Source of the DNA: Buddleja alternifolia
Taxonomy: Eukaryota > Streptophyta > Magnoliopsida > Lamiales > Scrophulariaceae
Direction: 5' to 3'
Assembly (NCBI GenBank): GCA_019426215.1
Contig: CM033393.1
Coordinates: forward strand, 377,001 to 441,000
Length of the DNA stretch: 64,000 bases
Part shown: positions 1 to 12,360 of the stretch, one piece after another
Numbering within the stretch: position 1 is the stretch's first letter
Layout: each line of letters opens with the position of its first letter
Translations under genes and position numbers: made by a program
Notes under the pieces: model-generated
What the model was told of the DNA's origin: nothing
Seen by the model: only the letters and a program-made list of their open reading frames with translations
Databases searched by the model: none

Positions 1-187
1 ATAAGTTGAATTAAGAAAAATAGTTATAAAGGCGGTTAAGGGGCAGTCATTCGGGGAGGATTCTGGATTTGTGGCGTCAAAAAATGAAACAAACGGGGCT
101 CGGAGAAGCTTGTGGATATTTAGGAACGTTTTGTTTTCATTTTCATATATATTTGCTTTTACTTTTCCTATTTGTAAAAAAGAAAAA

Positions 188-195
<8 letters not shown>

Positions 196-219
<24 letters not shown>
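196..219. repeat. (TA)n microsatellite
   Basis: An uninterrupted TA tract abuts the left end of transposon copy A. It may be the insertion site or part of the terminus. Confidence 0.85.
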
Positions 220-1744
220 GGTTATGGATCAAATACATCCCTATAGTTTAGGTAAGATATAAGACCCAATTTAGGTCATTTAAACCTTTTGATCCCAAGG
301 TCCATATTTAAAGCCATTATTTCGAATTTTATATTTAATTTAATGATGATTGGGACATTTTAGTCAATAGGTCTAACAAACTCATGCAAATAACATGCAA
401 GATCAAATCAAATCCCATTATATCCGCCCATAACAGATTCCCCCCCCCCCCCAATTAATTCTCTTCTTCCCAATTAAAGAATGTAAATTTTTTACAGAAG
501 TATTGATGCGTATTGACGCAAAGAATGCAAATAACATAAAATTGGTACACAAAAGTTAAAGATTGATGCACAGAACTCAAATAATCATCGAGATCGATTC
601 AACATCATAGTCAATTCATCATCCATACAAGCTCGATTCATCATTTCCGAAAATTCGCATTTTGTCCTTCAGAACATAATATCTTAATAATAATGTTGTA
701 TTCTCCGGAACATAATATCTTAACAATACACATGTTGTATATTGTTAAATTAGTTGGTGTAATGTAACTGCATGATATGCAGACACACACTGTATAATCG
801 GTTATATAATGTTGTATACTGGGTTATAGGATAATGTATAATGGTTTATGGGATTGTAACTAAATGATGTATACTCACACTGTATAATTGGTTATAAAAC
901 ACTGTATATTGTCTTATAATATACTATATATTGGTTTATATTATATTGTATAATAGTTTGAAATCACTAATTGTATGTCACTAATCACACACTGTATATC
1001 ACCATTGTATTTACGTATATTTGATTATAAGATATTGTATAATGGAATAATTAGCTATTGTATAATGTTTATTAGCTATTGTATTTACTATATAATGGGT
1101 TATATGATAATGTATATTGGTTTATATTATATTGTATATTGGCTTGTAATGTATTGTATTATGGTTTATACGAACACACACTGTATAACGGGTTATAAGA
1201 TATTGTATATTGTGTTATATGGTACTGTATATTCCCATTATTTGTGAATTGTGTGTGTGTGTGTGTTATATAAATCTATTTTGTTAGGTTCAATTTTGAT
1301 TTGATCTTTTTATGGAATTATAGGATTTGAAGTGGCTGTCAGTTGTACAGAACAAGCTTCGAAGCTTGAAAGGCATTGAAGGCCTCACTAAGCTCACAGT
1401 AAGGCTATCCAAAAACGATGTACGTAAATAAGAAATCAACTGATTTGTTGTGTATTATAAATTTAATATGGATATATAATGTGATTGAGTTTTTTTTTGG
1501 AAGAGATTAAGAGATTGGAGGGGGAGATTTCGTGCGATTCAAATTGAGGAATTTTAGGGAGAGTGTCTGCCATTTTTCTTGGAAATAGATGCTGTATAAT
1601 GACGTAAATTACCAGTGTACCCTTGACCCACTTGGAATTAGATTTACAGCATTTTTTTGCTTTTCTTTTTGGACTGTTGGATTTAATGGATCCTATAATT
1701 TAGATTGAGTCTTATATCTTATCTAATATAGGGTGTGACCCTAT
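217..1744. mobile_element. Non-autonomous long-TIR DNA transposon, copy A (Mutator-like?)
   Basis: The left end (from about 217) and the right end (to about 1744) are imperfect inverted repeats of roughly 90 bp, both built around 'ggtaagatataagac' or its complement. The same termini and the same unique inner flanks occur at 28437-31968, so this is a dispersed family. The interior is an AT-rich array of short TGTATA/TTATA-type units (about 780-1232). No transposase frame is visible. Long terminal repeats and insertion into a TA tract fit a Mutator-like non-autonomous element, but I could not read a 9-bp target duplication in the (TA)n context, so the superfamily is inferred. Confidence 0.6.
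780..1232. repeat. AT-rich short-unit array inside copy A
   Basis: Degenerate units of about 20-30 bp resembling 'actgtatattggttata' recur through this stretch. The same array is present in reverse orientation in the related element at 29100-29686 and 31288-31360. Short open frames here are repeat artefacts. Confidence 0.7.
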
Positions 1745-1821
1745 ATATATATACCCTTTTTTCTTAACGAAAGAATTATGCAGCTTAAAATTAGTGAAAA
1801 TTTGAACTTTGCATAATAGAG

Positions 1822-2211
1822 AGTGTTTACAAATTCTAAACAAAAATACTTTTGAGCTTTTAACTAAAAATAAATAATTTTTCAGTGTTTGCAAATTCTG
1901 CTTTTGCTTCTGATTCTTTAAAATTAAACTCCTAGAAACAAAAAACTCCAAGTTGAGTAGGGGGTGTTCCTAGGTGCTTTTAAAATTCCTGCAATTAAAA
2001 TAAATCTTTTATGACAAATTTATCTTTGAAAATATTGTACTTTTTGAAAAAAAACTAATTTATAGTCACTTCTATTTGCAAACACTCTCTGCGGCTTTTT
2101 TCTATTTTCTACTTGTGTTTGCAAATACTACCCACTTCTGCTTCTTAAGTGATTTTGCTTATTTTTCACTTAAAAACACTTTTTTCATAAGTAGTAGAAT
2201 TTGCAAACACT
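1822..2211. repeat. Putative MITE with inverted termini
   Basis: The left edge 'agtgtttacaaattct' and the right edge 'agaatttgcaaacact' are inverted copies. Similar 'gtgtttgcaaat' motifs recur inside near 1885, 2075 and 2118. There is no coding capacity and target duplications were not resolved. The stretch 2212-3187 holds only AT-rich, degenerate dispersed-repeat sequence and no gene. Confidence 0.4.
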
Positions 2212-3267
2212 AAAATTGAATTTGAGAAAAAAAGATAAAAATGAAAATTTTATAACAAACTTCGTGATATTGCATAAAAATAAAATTTATAAATTTCAGC
2301 AATTAATCAACACAAATATAGATGTATAAAAGAAATTGAAATATGAGATTGTTCTAAAACTATGGGCGAGAAGTTGTAATCTATTTACTGAAATTTATTT
2401 TGTGCGAGGATGTTAGAGTAACTTTCGCGATCAATTGGGGCTGCAAATAGGTCAAGTTTCTAAAAATTTTAGGCGCAAGTTCAATTAAAAAATTTCATTT
2501 CAAACTTGTCCAACTTGTAAATTTAGGTTGAGAGTCTTGAGACTCAAGTTTATATACGAATTATCTGAATCGAGTTCAAGCCATGTCTAAATAAGTTTAT
2601 TCAAACTCGAACTTAGAACAAAAATAGTTTATGATACTTGAATTAATTTTAATTATATTATTAAGTTATTTTAAATAATACTATTATCATTTCCTCAATA
2701 TTTTCGTATAAGAACATTATTATTTGAAAATTTTAAAGTCTAATATTAAATTTTCGTACTATTATTATTATTATTCTTATTATTCTCACTACTGTAATTA
2801 TTTTATATTATATCATAATTTAAATAGAAATAATAATTTAAACTATACGATAAAAGAGCACCAAAATAGCTCATTAACCGTCAAACACTAATATATGAGC
2901 TCTAGCGAAATCACTTAAATATTTTAAACTCATCGAGCTCAATCTCATAAAAAAAATCCGAGTTCGAATTGAGCTTAATTTGTAACTTCATCTTGCCAAC
3001 CAACTAAATCAAACTAACTCAATATGAAAAATAAATCCAATATAATTTTGTCTGCTCTCTATTTTTTATCCTGCCAATTTTTTTCTCATAATTTTTTCTT
3101 CAACTCTGACTTTCTCCTCTCTCTCCATTTTTTTTCTTTTATTTCAATTATTATTTTGGTTTCTCGTAAAAAAATCCCAGCAAATATATGTTGTGAATCC
3201 TGATTCATGCGCAGCGGAAACGTTAAACATATCCAGATTCACAATTAGATCATTTTTGGATTTTAAT

Positions 3268-4226
3268 GGCTGTGTTTGCTTTTATTTTGGGGTGTGTTTT
3301 TGGTGAAAATTTTGGTTGAACATTTTATTGGGAGTTGTGTATTTTGATGAAAATGTGTTTGGTTTTGTTTTGAAGAATTAGTATTTTAATCATTTTTCGC
3401 GGGAATGTGTTTGAATTAGCTATTTTGAAGTAACACTTGAGTGTTTTTTTGGTGAAAATGTGTTTGTTTTTGTTTTTAGAGGCAACAAAAATTAGTGTAG
3501 CAGTCAAATCATGTAAGTTTTTGTCTGAAAAAATTATTTTAATGATTAATTGATGATTGAAAAGTATATTACAATATAAGTTTGAAATTATTGTAATATA
3601 TATGAATGATTGTATGTATATATTGGAATTGATGTGATATATTTATATTATTATATATATGTATTTATATATAAGAGTGTATCTATTATATAGTGTATAC
3701 ATAATATATACATATATTATATTTTACATAATATAATATATAATATACGTACAAATATAACATATGTATATATAACATATATATTTTTTGTATATATACA
3801 TATACATGAGTTTATAATATTGGACATGCATATGTAGAATATAGTATTGTTTATTGTAATATTCATAACAATATATATACATGTATAATATTATATATAT
3901 ATATATACACAAATATTCTAATAATGTAGAGAGGGAATGAGAGGAGAGAGAGAGAGGAGAAAGAGGGAGGGGAGAGAGAGAGAGAGAGAAGGGAGAGGGA
4001 GGGGAGAGAGAGAGAGCGGAAAAGAGGGAGGAGAGAGAGAGTGACAACTCTGTCAGAGTGAGTTGGGAAGAGAGAAAAAAAATTGGATTTTTTTGACCAA
4101 ATATTTGGCTAAACATGTTTGGCCAAATATTTGGTCAAACATGTTTGGCCAAATAATTCACAACCAAACAAGTTTTGGGCTACGTTTTGGTGAAAAACCC
4201 AGCCCAAAACAAAACCAAACACAGCC
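3268..4226. mobile_element. PIF/Harbinger-like MITE, 959 bp
   Basis: The element starts 'ggctgtgtttgc' and ends 'ccaaacacagcc', so the ends are inverted copies, and the next bases also pair loosely (tttgttttggg). The trinucleotide AAT flanks both sides (3265-3267 and 4227-4229), a 3-bp target duplication consistent with the PIF/Harbinger group although TAA/TTA is more usual. It has no transposase. The interior has TA-rich stretches and a GA-rich tract at 3929-4045. It sits inside the LTR fragment 3188-4872. Confidence 0.65.
3929..4045. repeat. GA-rich microsatellite
   Basis: Interrupted (GA)n and GGGAGA-type repeats inside the Harbinger-like MITE. The serine/leucine-rich frame on the minus strand here is a repeat artefact. 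Confidence 0.85.
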
Positions 4227-4889
4227 AATGATTTTGTAATTTTCGAAAAACATGAAAAAGATGAAATCAAATTTCATCTAATTATTAACCTTTGATTTGA
4301 ATCCAATTCTTGATCTACCGGGTAACAACAATTGAATAACTCTTGCCTCTAGATATCACACCGGAAGAAGTTTGAAGAAGAAATCCACCACCTTTGCACT
4401 CCTAGAGGCCGATGGCTACCAAAGGGAAGGAAAGAGATTTTTCTCTTCTTCTTTCTTTGCTATCAAGTTAGTTGGGAGACTTAGGGTTTTTGAATTAGGC
4501 AGTTAGGTATATATAAAGAGTGATGTGCTTTGAATTAATTAATTCCTTGGGCCTATCAAACTCCTACACACATGCCTACCACACGCCCAAGCCATCCAAA
4601 ATTGGGCTAAGTTGACTTTCAACTTAGTTCAATTATTAATTAAGTCAAACATATTTTAGTCTAATAAAAATACGATATTAATCAATAATCATCTAAATTG
4701 AATAATCTAATTATTTATTTAGAATAGGATGACTATAATAAATACTTCTAAATATTTATTATTAATTTATTTCCATTAATTCAATTAATCAAATACATTA
4801 ATTGTTCATAATAAATATATCTAATTATTTATTATTAATTTATTTCCATTAACCCAATTAATCAAATAAATTAATGTTAGGAAATTTCA

Positions 4890-5612
4890 TGTTAGATGTT
4901 TTGATGATGACAAGATAGGAGTTTATGTTAGACCCCAAAAATGTAAGTTTATGCTTTCATAGAAAATATTGTTTAAGCGTTTGAAAGTTTACTTATTTGT
5001 TTTGGCTTGTAATTTTTATCTTTATAGATTTTAGACTAAACATTTTTAGACTAAGTCTCTAGTAGAGTTCTGAGTGAGTCTATTGAAGACAAAGTTGAAG
5101 ATCAAGCGTCCAAAGTCATAATGAAGATGAAGATTGAATTCTTAGCGTCGGTCAAACGCTAAAGATTGAATACGGGTTATGGGTCGCCCATGAGGGCTGA
5201 CCCTACCCATTTGCTATTTGAAATCAAAAGATGGAGGGAGTAGTTTTCGGCTGAAACAAAAACTACTCAACAACTTCCCCATTATCTTCCACTACATCTG
5301 ATATTTTGAATCAGAAATGAATGACCAATTCTAATCAGATAAAAACGCATGAAAAACTAAGTGGAAAGAAAAAGGCATAAGAGAGAATATTGGTGCAACT
5401 TTGGCAAAAGGATTTACGTCTTAAAGTTCTTGGATTGTGGATAATCGTCTCTCTCCCCGTGATAGAGGTGTGGACTGTTTTTGGAGCACTAATTCGTGTA
5501 AGAAGCAAGCTGTGATTCGACCAAGTAAGATCCATTCTTTGTATGTGATTACATTATCGAATTACATGAAATGTTATATGTTCAATCATTATCAATAGTC
5601 GTGTTGTACCAT
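4890..5612 (+). mobile_element. Solo LTR or LTR fragment, SIRE-like Copia
   Basis: The segment begins 'tgttagatgttttgatgatg', an opening typical of SIRE/Maximus-type plant Copia LTRs, and continues with characteristic mid-LTR text (reference to paired 'gcgtcggtcaaacgct'). No internal coding region follows. The 3' boundary near 5612 is approximate because no clear target duplication was seen. Confidence 0.5.
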
Positions 5613-5939
5613 CCCAAAAAAAAAGAATAAACCGGTTATCAAATTTTTGTATGATCATAATATCAGAAATCGGGCTAAGATAACTCTTTTGGTGACATCA
5701 AATTCTTTACCAAAAATAGTACAAAACATAAAAGCCCCATTGATGAAACAGATAAGAAAATTAAAGACGCCTAAAACTTTAGATTATGCTAAAAGTAGAA
5801 AACTGAAAAAGAATTTTGCAAGTATTTATTAGTAGCTAGCAACGGAAAAAGGACTAAGTTGAATTCAGTCTATATTACTTAGCCAAAAAAAAAAGAATCC
5901 AGTCTATATTATCTCTCCACAGAAGTTCCCTTAATGCCT

Positions 5940-5947
5940 ATATAAAC
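5940..5947 (+). promoter_or_regulatory. TATA box of GDSL copy 1
   Basis: TATATAAA lies 42 bases before the former start-codon position. The surrounding 5735-5988 aligns with the promoters of copies 2 and 3, so the control region was duplicated with the gene. Confidence 0.6.
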
Positions 5948-5988
5948 ACTGAGACACAATCGAGGAAGAAGAAAGAAAAAAAAAGATA

Positions 5989-6732
5989 ACGGAAGCTCAA
6001 CGATCCACTCTGCTGTTAATTCTAATAGCTCTTTCATCCATTATTGAAGCAATGGCAAAGTCACAATATACAGCAATGTATGTGTTTGGTGATTAGGGAT
6101 GGCAACGGGATCGGATCTAACGAGTACCCATCCCGGACCCGCTCCATATAGGATGGGTATTAGTCCAAATAAATGGGACCGGGTCCGGGACGGGAAATGA
6201 CTCCAGGCAATACCCGTCCCGGACCCGATCAGTATAATAAATATTATTTTATATTTATTTGGTTGTTTATTTAATGTATAAGTGATTAGTGATTTAGTGA
6301 ATTACTTTGATGATGTAAATCCAAGTATGGAGTTGACTTTATTTTTTTGAACTCGTTTTGCATTTTTTTTTTGCATTTAAGAATCGGATGACTTGTAGTG
6401 GATTTGTTTACGTTGAATCATCAATACGATGTAATTTTCTTATTTTATATGTTCTAAATGCGTTTGTGAGAATAAGATTAAAAAAAATATCAAAAAAAAA
6501 GAATCAGCCGGGTCCAACGGGAAGGACCCGGACCCGCCGTGAAATGACCGGGTCCGGGTTCGGGTCCAATTTTTTTTTAACGGGACATGAAATGAGTCCT
6601 GCCCTACCCATCTCATTCCCGTCTCGTTGCCATCCCTATTGGTGATTCACTGAGTGACCCCGGAAACAACCTGCATGTATCAGCTATCTATTGGCCTTAT
6701 GGTATTGATTCCGATAAAGGACCCCGAAAAAT
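5989..6732 (+). pseudogene. GDSL esterase/lipase copy 1, exon-1 remnant
   Basis: The sequence matches exon 1 of the intact GDSL gene at 12361: signal-peptide region, then the FGDSLSDPGNN block, then the WPYGID segment. The start codon position reads ACG instead of ATG (5989-5991). A 545-bp hAT-type MITE (6094-6638) splits the FGDS codons. The match stops at about 6732, where a minus-strand Copia LTR begins, so exons 2-5 are gone. Three independent lesions make this a dead copy. The upstream 250 bases still match the promoter of the intact gene. Confidence 0.85.
6094..6638. mobile_element. hAT-type MITE, 545 bp, in GDSL copy 1
   Basis: The termini are TAGGGATGGCAACGGG and its near complement ending GTTGCCATCCCTA. 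An exact 8-bp target duplication TTGGTGAT occurs at 6086-6093 and 6639-6646, and removing one copy restores the FGDS-coding text seen in the intact paralogue. The interior is rich in 'gggtccgggacggg' type sequence, common in plant hAT MITEs. No transposase is encoded. Confidence 0.9.
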
Positions 6733-7084
6733 TGTATGTTTGAATTCAATTACTAACAATTTTCCACAAGAAAGAGTTCTTGCCCAAAAGCCAAAGGCTT
6801 CCCAGATTCATTCCTAGATAAGAAATCGTAATACAATGTTTCACATCCTTTAAACTGCTGCTAACTGCCCAACGAAGGAAACTACTAAACTAAAAATGAA
6901 ATAACAACTTAACATAATTGTTAGAGTGGTAAAATCCCGCAGGGAACTCTGTTTAATATTGCAATGTATATATAGTTACAAGGAATAGAAAACCTAAGCT
7001 AAATATATGAAATAAAGATATACAAGGATAGATATAAAGATACAAGGAAAGATATGCCATATAAAAAGAACATAATATTTAACA
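6733..7084 (-). mobile_element. 3' LTR of a truncated Copia element (minus strand)
   Basis: On the minus strand this reads TGTTAAATATT... to ...ACATACA, a TG..CA LTR of about 352 bp, preceded by a polypurine run (ggggga) and by RNase H coding sequence at 7085-7393. Its outer edge coincides with the break in GDSL copy 1, so this element caused the truncation. Confidence 0.6.
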
Positions 7085-7393
7085 CTCCCCCGCAGTCGAA
7101 GCGGCAGTAACACGAATGTAGAGACTGGACCGAAAATCAAGAAATAAAGTAGAAGATAAGCCTTTGGTGAAGACGTCTGGGAACTGAGGATCAGAGGGCA
7201 CATGCAACATACGAATATCACCAGGAGCAACATGATAGTTCGATGGTGCTGCACTTGGTTGGTAGCTAAGTATATGGAATTGATGTTATCACAGTAGACA
7301 ATAGTTGTTGTAGTTAAGGGACAATGTAACTCTAAAAGGAGATTGCGAAGCCACGAGGCTTCAGCGACAGCGCTTGCAACGCCTCGATATTCA
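7085..7393 (-). pseudogene. Copia polymerase 3' end (RNase H) remnant
   Basis: The minus-strand translation gives the conserved end of a Copia polyprotein: an EYR..A...AE.SWLRNLL block, then a YCDN motif, then ..HVPS..Q.PDVFTKGL and a C-terminal stretch just before the LTR. A short deletion after the QHHRT position disrupts the frame. It is cut at 7394 by the next LTR. This is the internal portion of the element whose LTR is 6733-7084. Confidence 0.75.
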
Positions 7394-8690
7394 TGTTAGG
7401 ATTATATCCTCCATGCCATAGAGGAATTAGATTAATTAGGGCATTTACATTTATGTGTACAAACTCTTATCAATTGATAAATGCATTGTTTTGTTCATAT
7501 CAATCTTGATGGCGTTAAGATAAGTATTGAATAAATAAATCCCAAGTAATCAAGAGGGAGCTTCTACCCCTCAATGGTTAGAGGAGAACGACACTAGAAG
7601 TATCAGTGAAAAGTCTTAATTGGGCATTAAGATCAGACTTGTATGATGCAAGCTTTGACAAAGAGTGTTAGTCGGTCACTTTGGATGGTGGGAGCTTGGT
7701 CATAGATATATAAATGGAATTGATATATTCGAGCATAGTTTGATATAATTCAATCACATGGGTAATTACTCTTTGGCTGTCAAGGATAGAATTACTGGTC
7801 ACGGTGGTGTGCGTGAGCCTTAGACCTGAGAATTCACGAAGATTGGACTTGTGACACTGAAGAAGTTATTAGATAGTTAGATCCAATTCACCCTTTGGTG
7901 GGATCAACCTCGAGGTGCGGTTCAGAAGGACAAGTGGCAATTGTTCGGTGATTGCCAATAGAGGATTCACTTTCTCGGGTAGTAATGAGTTAACGTCCTG
8001 TGCGATCATAGGTAAATGAAATCTAAGTCTTTGGCCAAAGCAGAGGAACTAACTTATGTATAGTACATAAGGGTAGTTCAGTAATTTCATCCTACTATGA
8101 TTCATAAAGCACAACATATAGTTCTGTGAGTTTGACGTAATCCATGACTCTCACTCGATCGGGAAGTTACAATGAAGGGCTTATACTCACATGTTGTCTG
8201 TGACCTAAAGGTTCATATTAATCTATTCATTTCAATTGGGTTTTTATGTGAGTCCACGTGACTGGTTAAGTGACATTCACATCCTTGGTTTCCTCCCAAA
8301 GCCAATTGAGACAAACCTAGAGAGTTGCGCTTCAAAGAAATTGAGCGAAGAAAATTCTTTCGTTGTCAAATACATAAAATAGGTAATTTGCTATTTGATG
8401 AGCAAATTACTTTGTTTGATTAATTGGATTAATGGAAATAAATTAATAATAAATAATTAAATGTATTTATTATGAACACATTAATTTATTTGATTAATTA
8501 GATTAGTGAAAATAAATTAATGATAATAAATAAATAGACTTATTTATTATATCCATCATTTTATTAAATATTAGATTATTTAATTTAGATGATTAGTAAT
8601 TAGTATTATATTTTAATTAGATTAAAATATGTTGGACTTAATTAATAATTGGATTAAGTTGAAAGTCAACTTAGCCCAATTATTTTTATT
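7394..8690 (+). mobile_element. Truncated long Copia LTR (same family as 29687 solo LTR)
   Basis: It begins TGTTAGG and follows the same order of motifs as the solo LTR at 29687-31287: an early 'tgccatagagg', a block around 'gacttgtatgatg', 'ctttggccaaagca', and then a long AT-rich section. The 3' end is missing after about 8690. It interrupts the Copia remnant 6733-7393. Long LTRs opening this way resemble the Angela lineage. Confidence 0.6.
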
Positions 8691-9339
8691 TCTTAAAATT
8701 ACTCACTTGTCTTCATCTTATAATGTAAACAATTTTATTTTGACATTATTAAAAAAAGTCATTTTCTTTATCTTATAATCTTTAATGTATGCTTGATTCT
8801 CTTGGATCACACCAAGCTATATGGAACGATGACCATGGGTCTCATTCCTTATAGTTCGTTGCTAGTTACTTTGTCTTGTTTGTATCACTTTCTTCAGAGT
8901 TTCTGGTGTGTTTATTTGAAATTCTTTTGATGTAGAAACTTTTTAAAGAGTTCCACTTGCATTCATCTCCCGACCATTCTTGTTTTTCTTTTTTTCTTTT
9001 CTCTCCTTAATTTGTGGTTGTACTCTTTGAATTGAATCCGCTATGATACTAAGTTTGCCCTTAATAGTTTTTGGTTTTCTAGCAAGTGCCATGAGAAAGC
9101 TGAGCTCATTTGATACTTGTAGGCTCTTTGATTTGTAATACTTTAAGTAATATTCTCTCTAAAAATTTCAGTCTGTCAACATGCTCACTCTTAGCTATTA
9201 ACGTTGCTCGATTTTTCAAGTAGTCAACTATGAGGGCATTTTTTGTAAAAATCTGGTAGAGTAGCTCTAATAAAACGGTATATTAATTCATCTTCATTGT
9301 CGCAAGTTGTGATCGTGATGTTACATAATGGTTCTCTGG
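8691..9339. other. Intergenic, no gene seen
   Basis: AT-rich single-copy-looking sequence without a plausible open frame, tRNA-like fold or terminal repeats that I could recognise. Confidence 0.5.
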
Positions 9340-9785
9340 GAAGCTGAGAGCTTCAAAATCTGCTTTTAACGGATTCGTGTGATTAGCAAGAAGATGGACA
9401 TTAATTTCACACATATCTTTTGTCAAGGAAACTCGGCAGCGAACTTCCTTGCTAACAAGGCTTGTGATGAGAAAATGTCTATGAGGATGGACGAGAGAAT
9501 GGCTCCAGCTACTCTCTTAGCTATGACTAAAATGGATCTTATTCTACCTAGTTTTAGATTTAGATGGGTGTGAGTATTTTTATTTGTAAGGGAGTAGTAC
9601 TCCTTATTTACGGTTTTAATTATGATTGTAAGGGAGTAAGTACTCCTTATTTACATGTTTTCTTAGATGATCTTGTCAGGGAGGAAGCTCTCCTAATTTA
9701 TAGGTTTCCTTGAATTTTAATAAAGAAGGGATGAGAGGCCTGAAAACATCCTCCCCCCGGTAGGGTGGTTCTAAAAAAAAATTAT
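9340..9785 (+). pseudogene. L1-type LINE 3' end (RNase H tail)
   Basis: The frame 9379-9573 ends in the plant LINE RNase H signature 'CQGNSAANFLANKA' (family consensus REGN.AAD.LA) followed by the usual LP..R..V tail. Downstream is a 200-base 3' UTR and a short poly(A) at 9774-9782. The copy is 5'-truncated to less than 450 bases, normal for LINE insertions. Confidence 0.75.
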
Positions 9786-10589
9786 TAATGTGGAATTTTA
9801 ATGTTACCTTCATTATCAGTTGGTTCATCATTGTTTCCAACTCTCAATGACAACTCACTGAAGTTAGGTCACTTCTAATCCTCATATTCTTTGAACTATA
9901 CATCTTTATGTGAATCTCAAAATAAATAGGTGGTAAACCATAATCAAATATAGTATTGAAGTATGCACTATATTAATATATATTCTTAATTTAGTTTGGT
10001 TAGTTAATATTTTTATTTTTTATTTTATTCAATGATATAGATACCTAGCTTTTATTTTATATTTGTATGATTAGAAAAATATAAGACATTTAACTTAAAG
10101 TTATTTTGTAATCAAACTATACAAAACATAACATTCATCAAAAAATAATTATATGGTCCATGTCTAATTTGACTAAAAAATTGTGTCATTCAGTCAAATT
10201 ATTTATACCTAATAATCTTTTTCTTGAAATATTTTGTAACTCAATTATCTACCATATGTGATAACAAAATCCAAACAAAAAATATATATATATATATAGT
10301 TTACCAATTACTTTTTTAAAAATCCTTGCAACAGCTGATTACATTTCTAATATTGTCACATTTTGACTGATTTTCTTCCTAATTACGGTGGTGTTAAGTA
10401 TGCAATTAAATAGTAAATTATTGCACACGCGTATAACTTTCATTTTTTCTACTTTAGTAATTTCTTATCATCTTATTAATTCAATTTTAAGTTAAAGTCT
10501 TGTTTTATCAATTGGATTATCATACAATTGTAGTTTTCATAAATTTAAATTCTTTTTCTATTGTATGTATATCCACATGAGTCATTAGG
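9786..10589. other. Intergenic, no gene seen
   Basis: AT-rich DNA with a short TA tract near 10285. No coding or structural signal noticed. Confidence 0.5.
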
Positions 10590-11860
10590 TGCTTCTATAT
10601 TGTGAATAATCTTCTCTATAATATGATTTTAAAATGAGTATAAGAAATAAATAAGTATGTTATATGACAAATCTATACAACATAAACAAATTTAAATAAT
10701 TACTCCTTTCAAATCCTTTACTTTTGGAACCAAGGTACTGCCAATGAAGTGCAAATTTTCCCCCATCAAGTTAAGAAAGAGATACCATTTTTAAAAGGTC
10801 ACCATATTTTTGGGCCATGCTATTTGAAAAGTGGCAGAAATCATCATCATTGTTATGAACATGTATTTCTTGATGTATTCCACAATTATATACACTTAAA
10901 TTCTTTGTGTTAGATGAAGTTTACTTTTCGAGTGGCATGAAGACCATAACGACTTATCTATCGTTCTTAAATACTACTTCAAACAAAGTTTTAGTTTTCA
11001 TTATTTGCATGTATACGAGATTTTGAATTGAACTATTCATTTAATTAGTATTAAACTCCACCTATCATATTCATTGAACAAAATTTTGAAGTATTAATTT
11101 CAAGTTTATGCACATCTATTTGGTAATAAAGATAAAATATTTTTTTAATTAAAGAATAAAATTAATTTATTACTTTAGAGTTATTTTGGTCTTAACAAAA
11201 AAGTTAAAAATGTAAATCAATGCTTCTGTATTGTGAATAATCTTCTCTATAGTATTATTTTAAAATGAGTATAAGAAATTAATAAGTATGCTATATGAAA
11301 AATCTATACAACATAAACAAATTTAAATAATTATACCTTTCAAATCCTTTACTTTGGGAATCAAGGTACTGCCAATAAAGTGCAAATCTCTCCCCATCAA
11401 GTTAAGAAAGAGATACCATTTTCAAAAGGTCACCATATTTTGGGGCTATACTATTGAAAAGTGGCAAAAATTATTATCATTATTATGAACAAGTATTTCT
11501 TGATGTATTCCGCAATTCTATACACTTGAATTCTTTGAGTTAGATGAAGTATACTTTTCTAGTGTCATGAAGACCATGACGGCTTATCTATTGTTCTTCG
11601 ATACTACTTCAAACAAAGTTTTAGTTTTCATTATTTCCATATATATGAGAATTTGGAATAAATTCTTTGAATTGAACTCTTCAAATTTACAAGAATCATT
11701 TTTATTAGTATTAAACTCCACATAGCATATATATTGAACAAAATTATGAAGTATTGATTTCGAGTTCAGGCACATCTATGTGGTAATAATGATAAATATT
11801 TATTTGAATTAGAGAATAAAATCAATATATTATTTTAGGGTTATTTTGGTCTTAACAAAA
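10590..11860. repeat. Tandem duplication, two units of about 620-640 bp
   Basis: Unit 1 (10590-11206) and unit 2 (11221-11860) run in parallel from 'gcttct.tattgtgaataatc' to 'ttttggtcttaacaaaa', with roughly one change per ten bases by eye and a small extra segment in unit 2 near 11655. Both lie just upstream of the intact GDSL gene. No gene lies inside them. Confidence 0.85.
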
Positions 11861-11916
11861 GACGTATTCAGGCGTACTAAAGTAAAATTAATATATTACT
11901 TTAGGTTTTTTAACAC

Positions 11917-12360
11917 GAAAGGCGTATTCAGGCTCCAGATCAGATTGCTATCCAGTAAATGTACAAAAGATGGCACTGATGTAATTGCAAGATCCTGAAC
12001 AAGAACAAAAAAATAAAAATAAAAACCATAACCGGGAATCAGAATTTTCAATGATCTTGATAATATCATAAATCTGGTAACATAATTTTCGAGTGACACA
12101 ACATTCTTTAACAAAAGTAGCCTCATCAAGGAAACAATTAAGAAAAATAAAGATGCCTAAAACTATAGATTATGCTACAAGTTGAAAACTAGATAAGAAT
12201 TTTCAAGTACCTATGCAATTACTAGCTAGCTATTGAAAAAGGACTTAGTTGAATTCAGTCTTTTTCTTTTTTGTGCATCTACATTTTCTCTCCACTGAAG
12301 TTTTCCTATTGCCTATATAAACATTGAGGCAAAATCGAGGAAGAATAAGCGTAAAGAACC
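11917..12360 (+). promoter_or_regulatory. Promoter region of intact GDSL gene, shared with copies 1 and 3
   Basis: From 'gcgtattcaggctccagatc' onward this region aligns with 19851-20165 upstream of copy 3, and from about 12050 also with 5640-5988 upstream of copy 1. A TATATAAA box lies at 12314-12321, 40 bases before the ATG, implying a very short leader. Confidence 0.6.

Larger units (their letters stand above)
3188..4872 (-). mobile_element. LTR fragment, minus strand, related to the solo LTR at 29687 (split by a MITE)
   Basis: Read on the minus strand, 3188-3264 looks like an LTR 3' end (a fourteen-base purine/GC motif around 'ccgctgcg', terminating in ACA). 4230-4872 continues it, ending in an AT-rich section that is nearly the reverse complement of 8430-8690. 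The MITE at 3268-4226 interrupts it. The family resembles long Copia LTRs of the Angela type, but the lineage assignment is from memory. Confidence 0.5.

Noticed and set aside
975..1247. 90-residue frame rich in I and Y
   Set aside because: Product of the AT-rich short-unit array in transposon copy A.
3724..4116. 130-residue serine/leucine-rich minus-strand frame
   Set aside because: It is translation of a GA/CT-rich tract inside a MITE.
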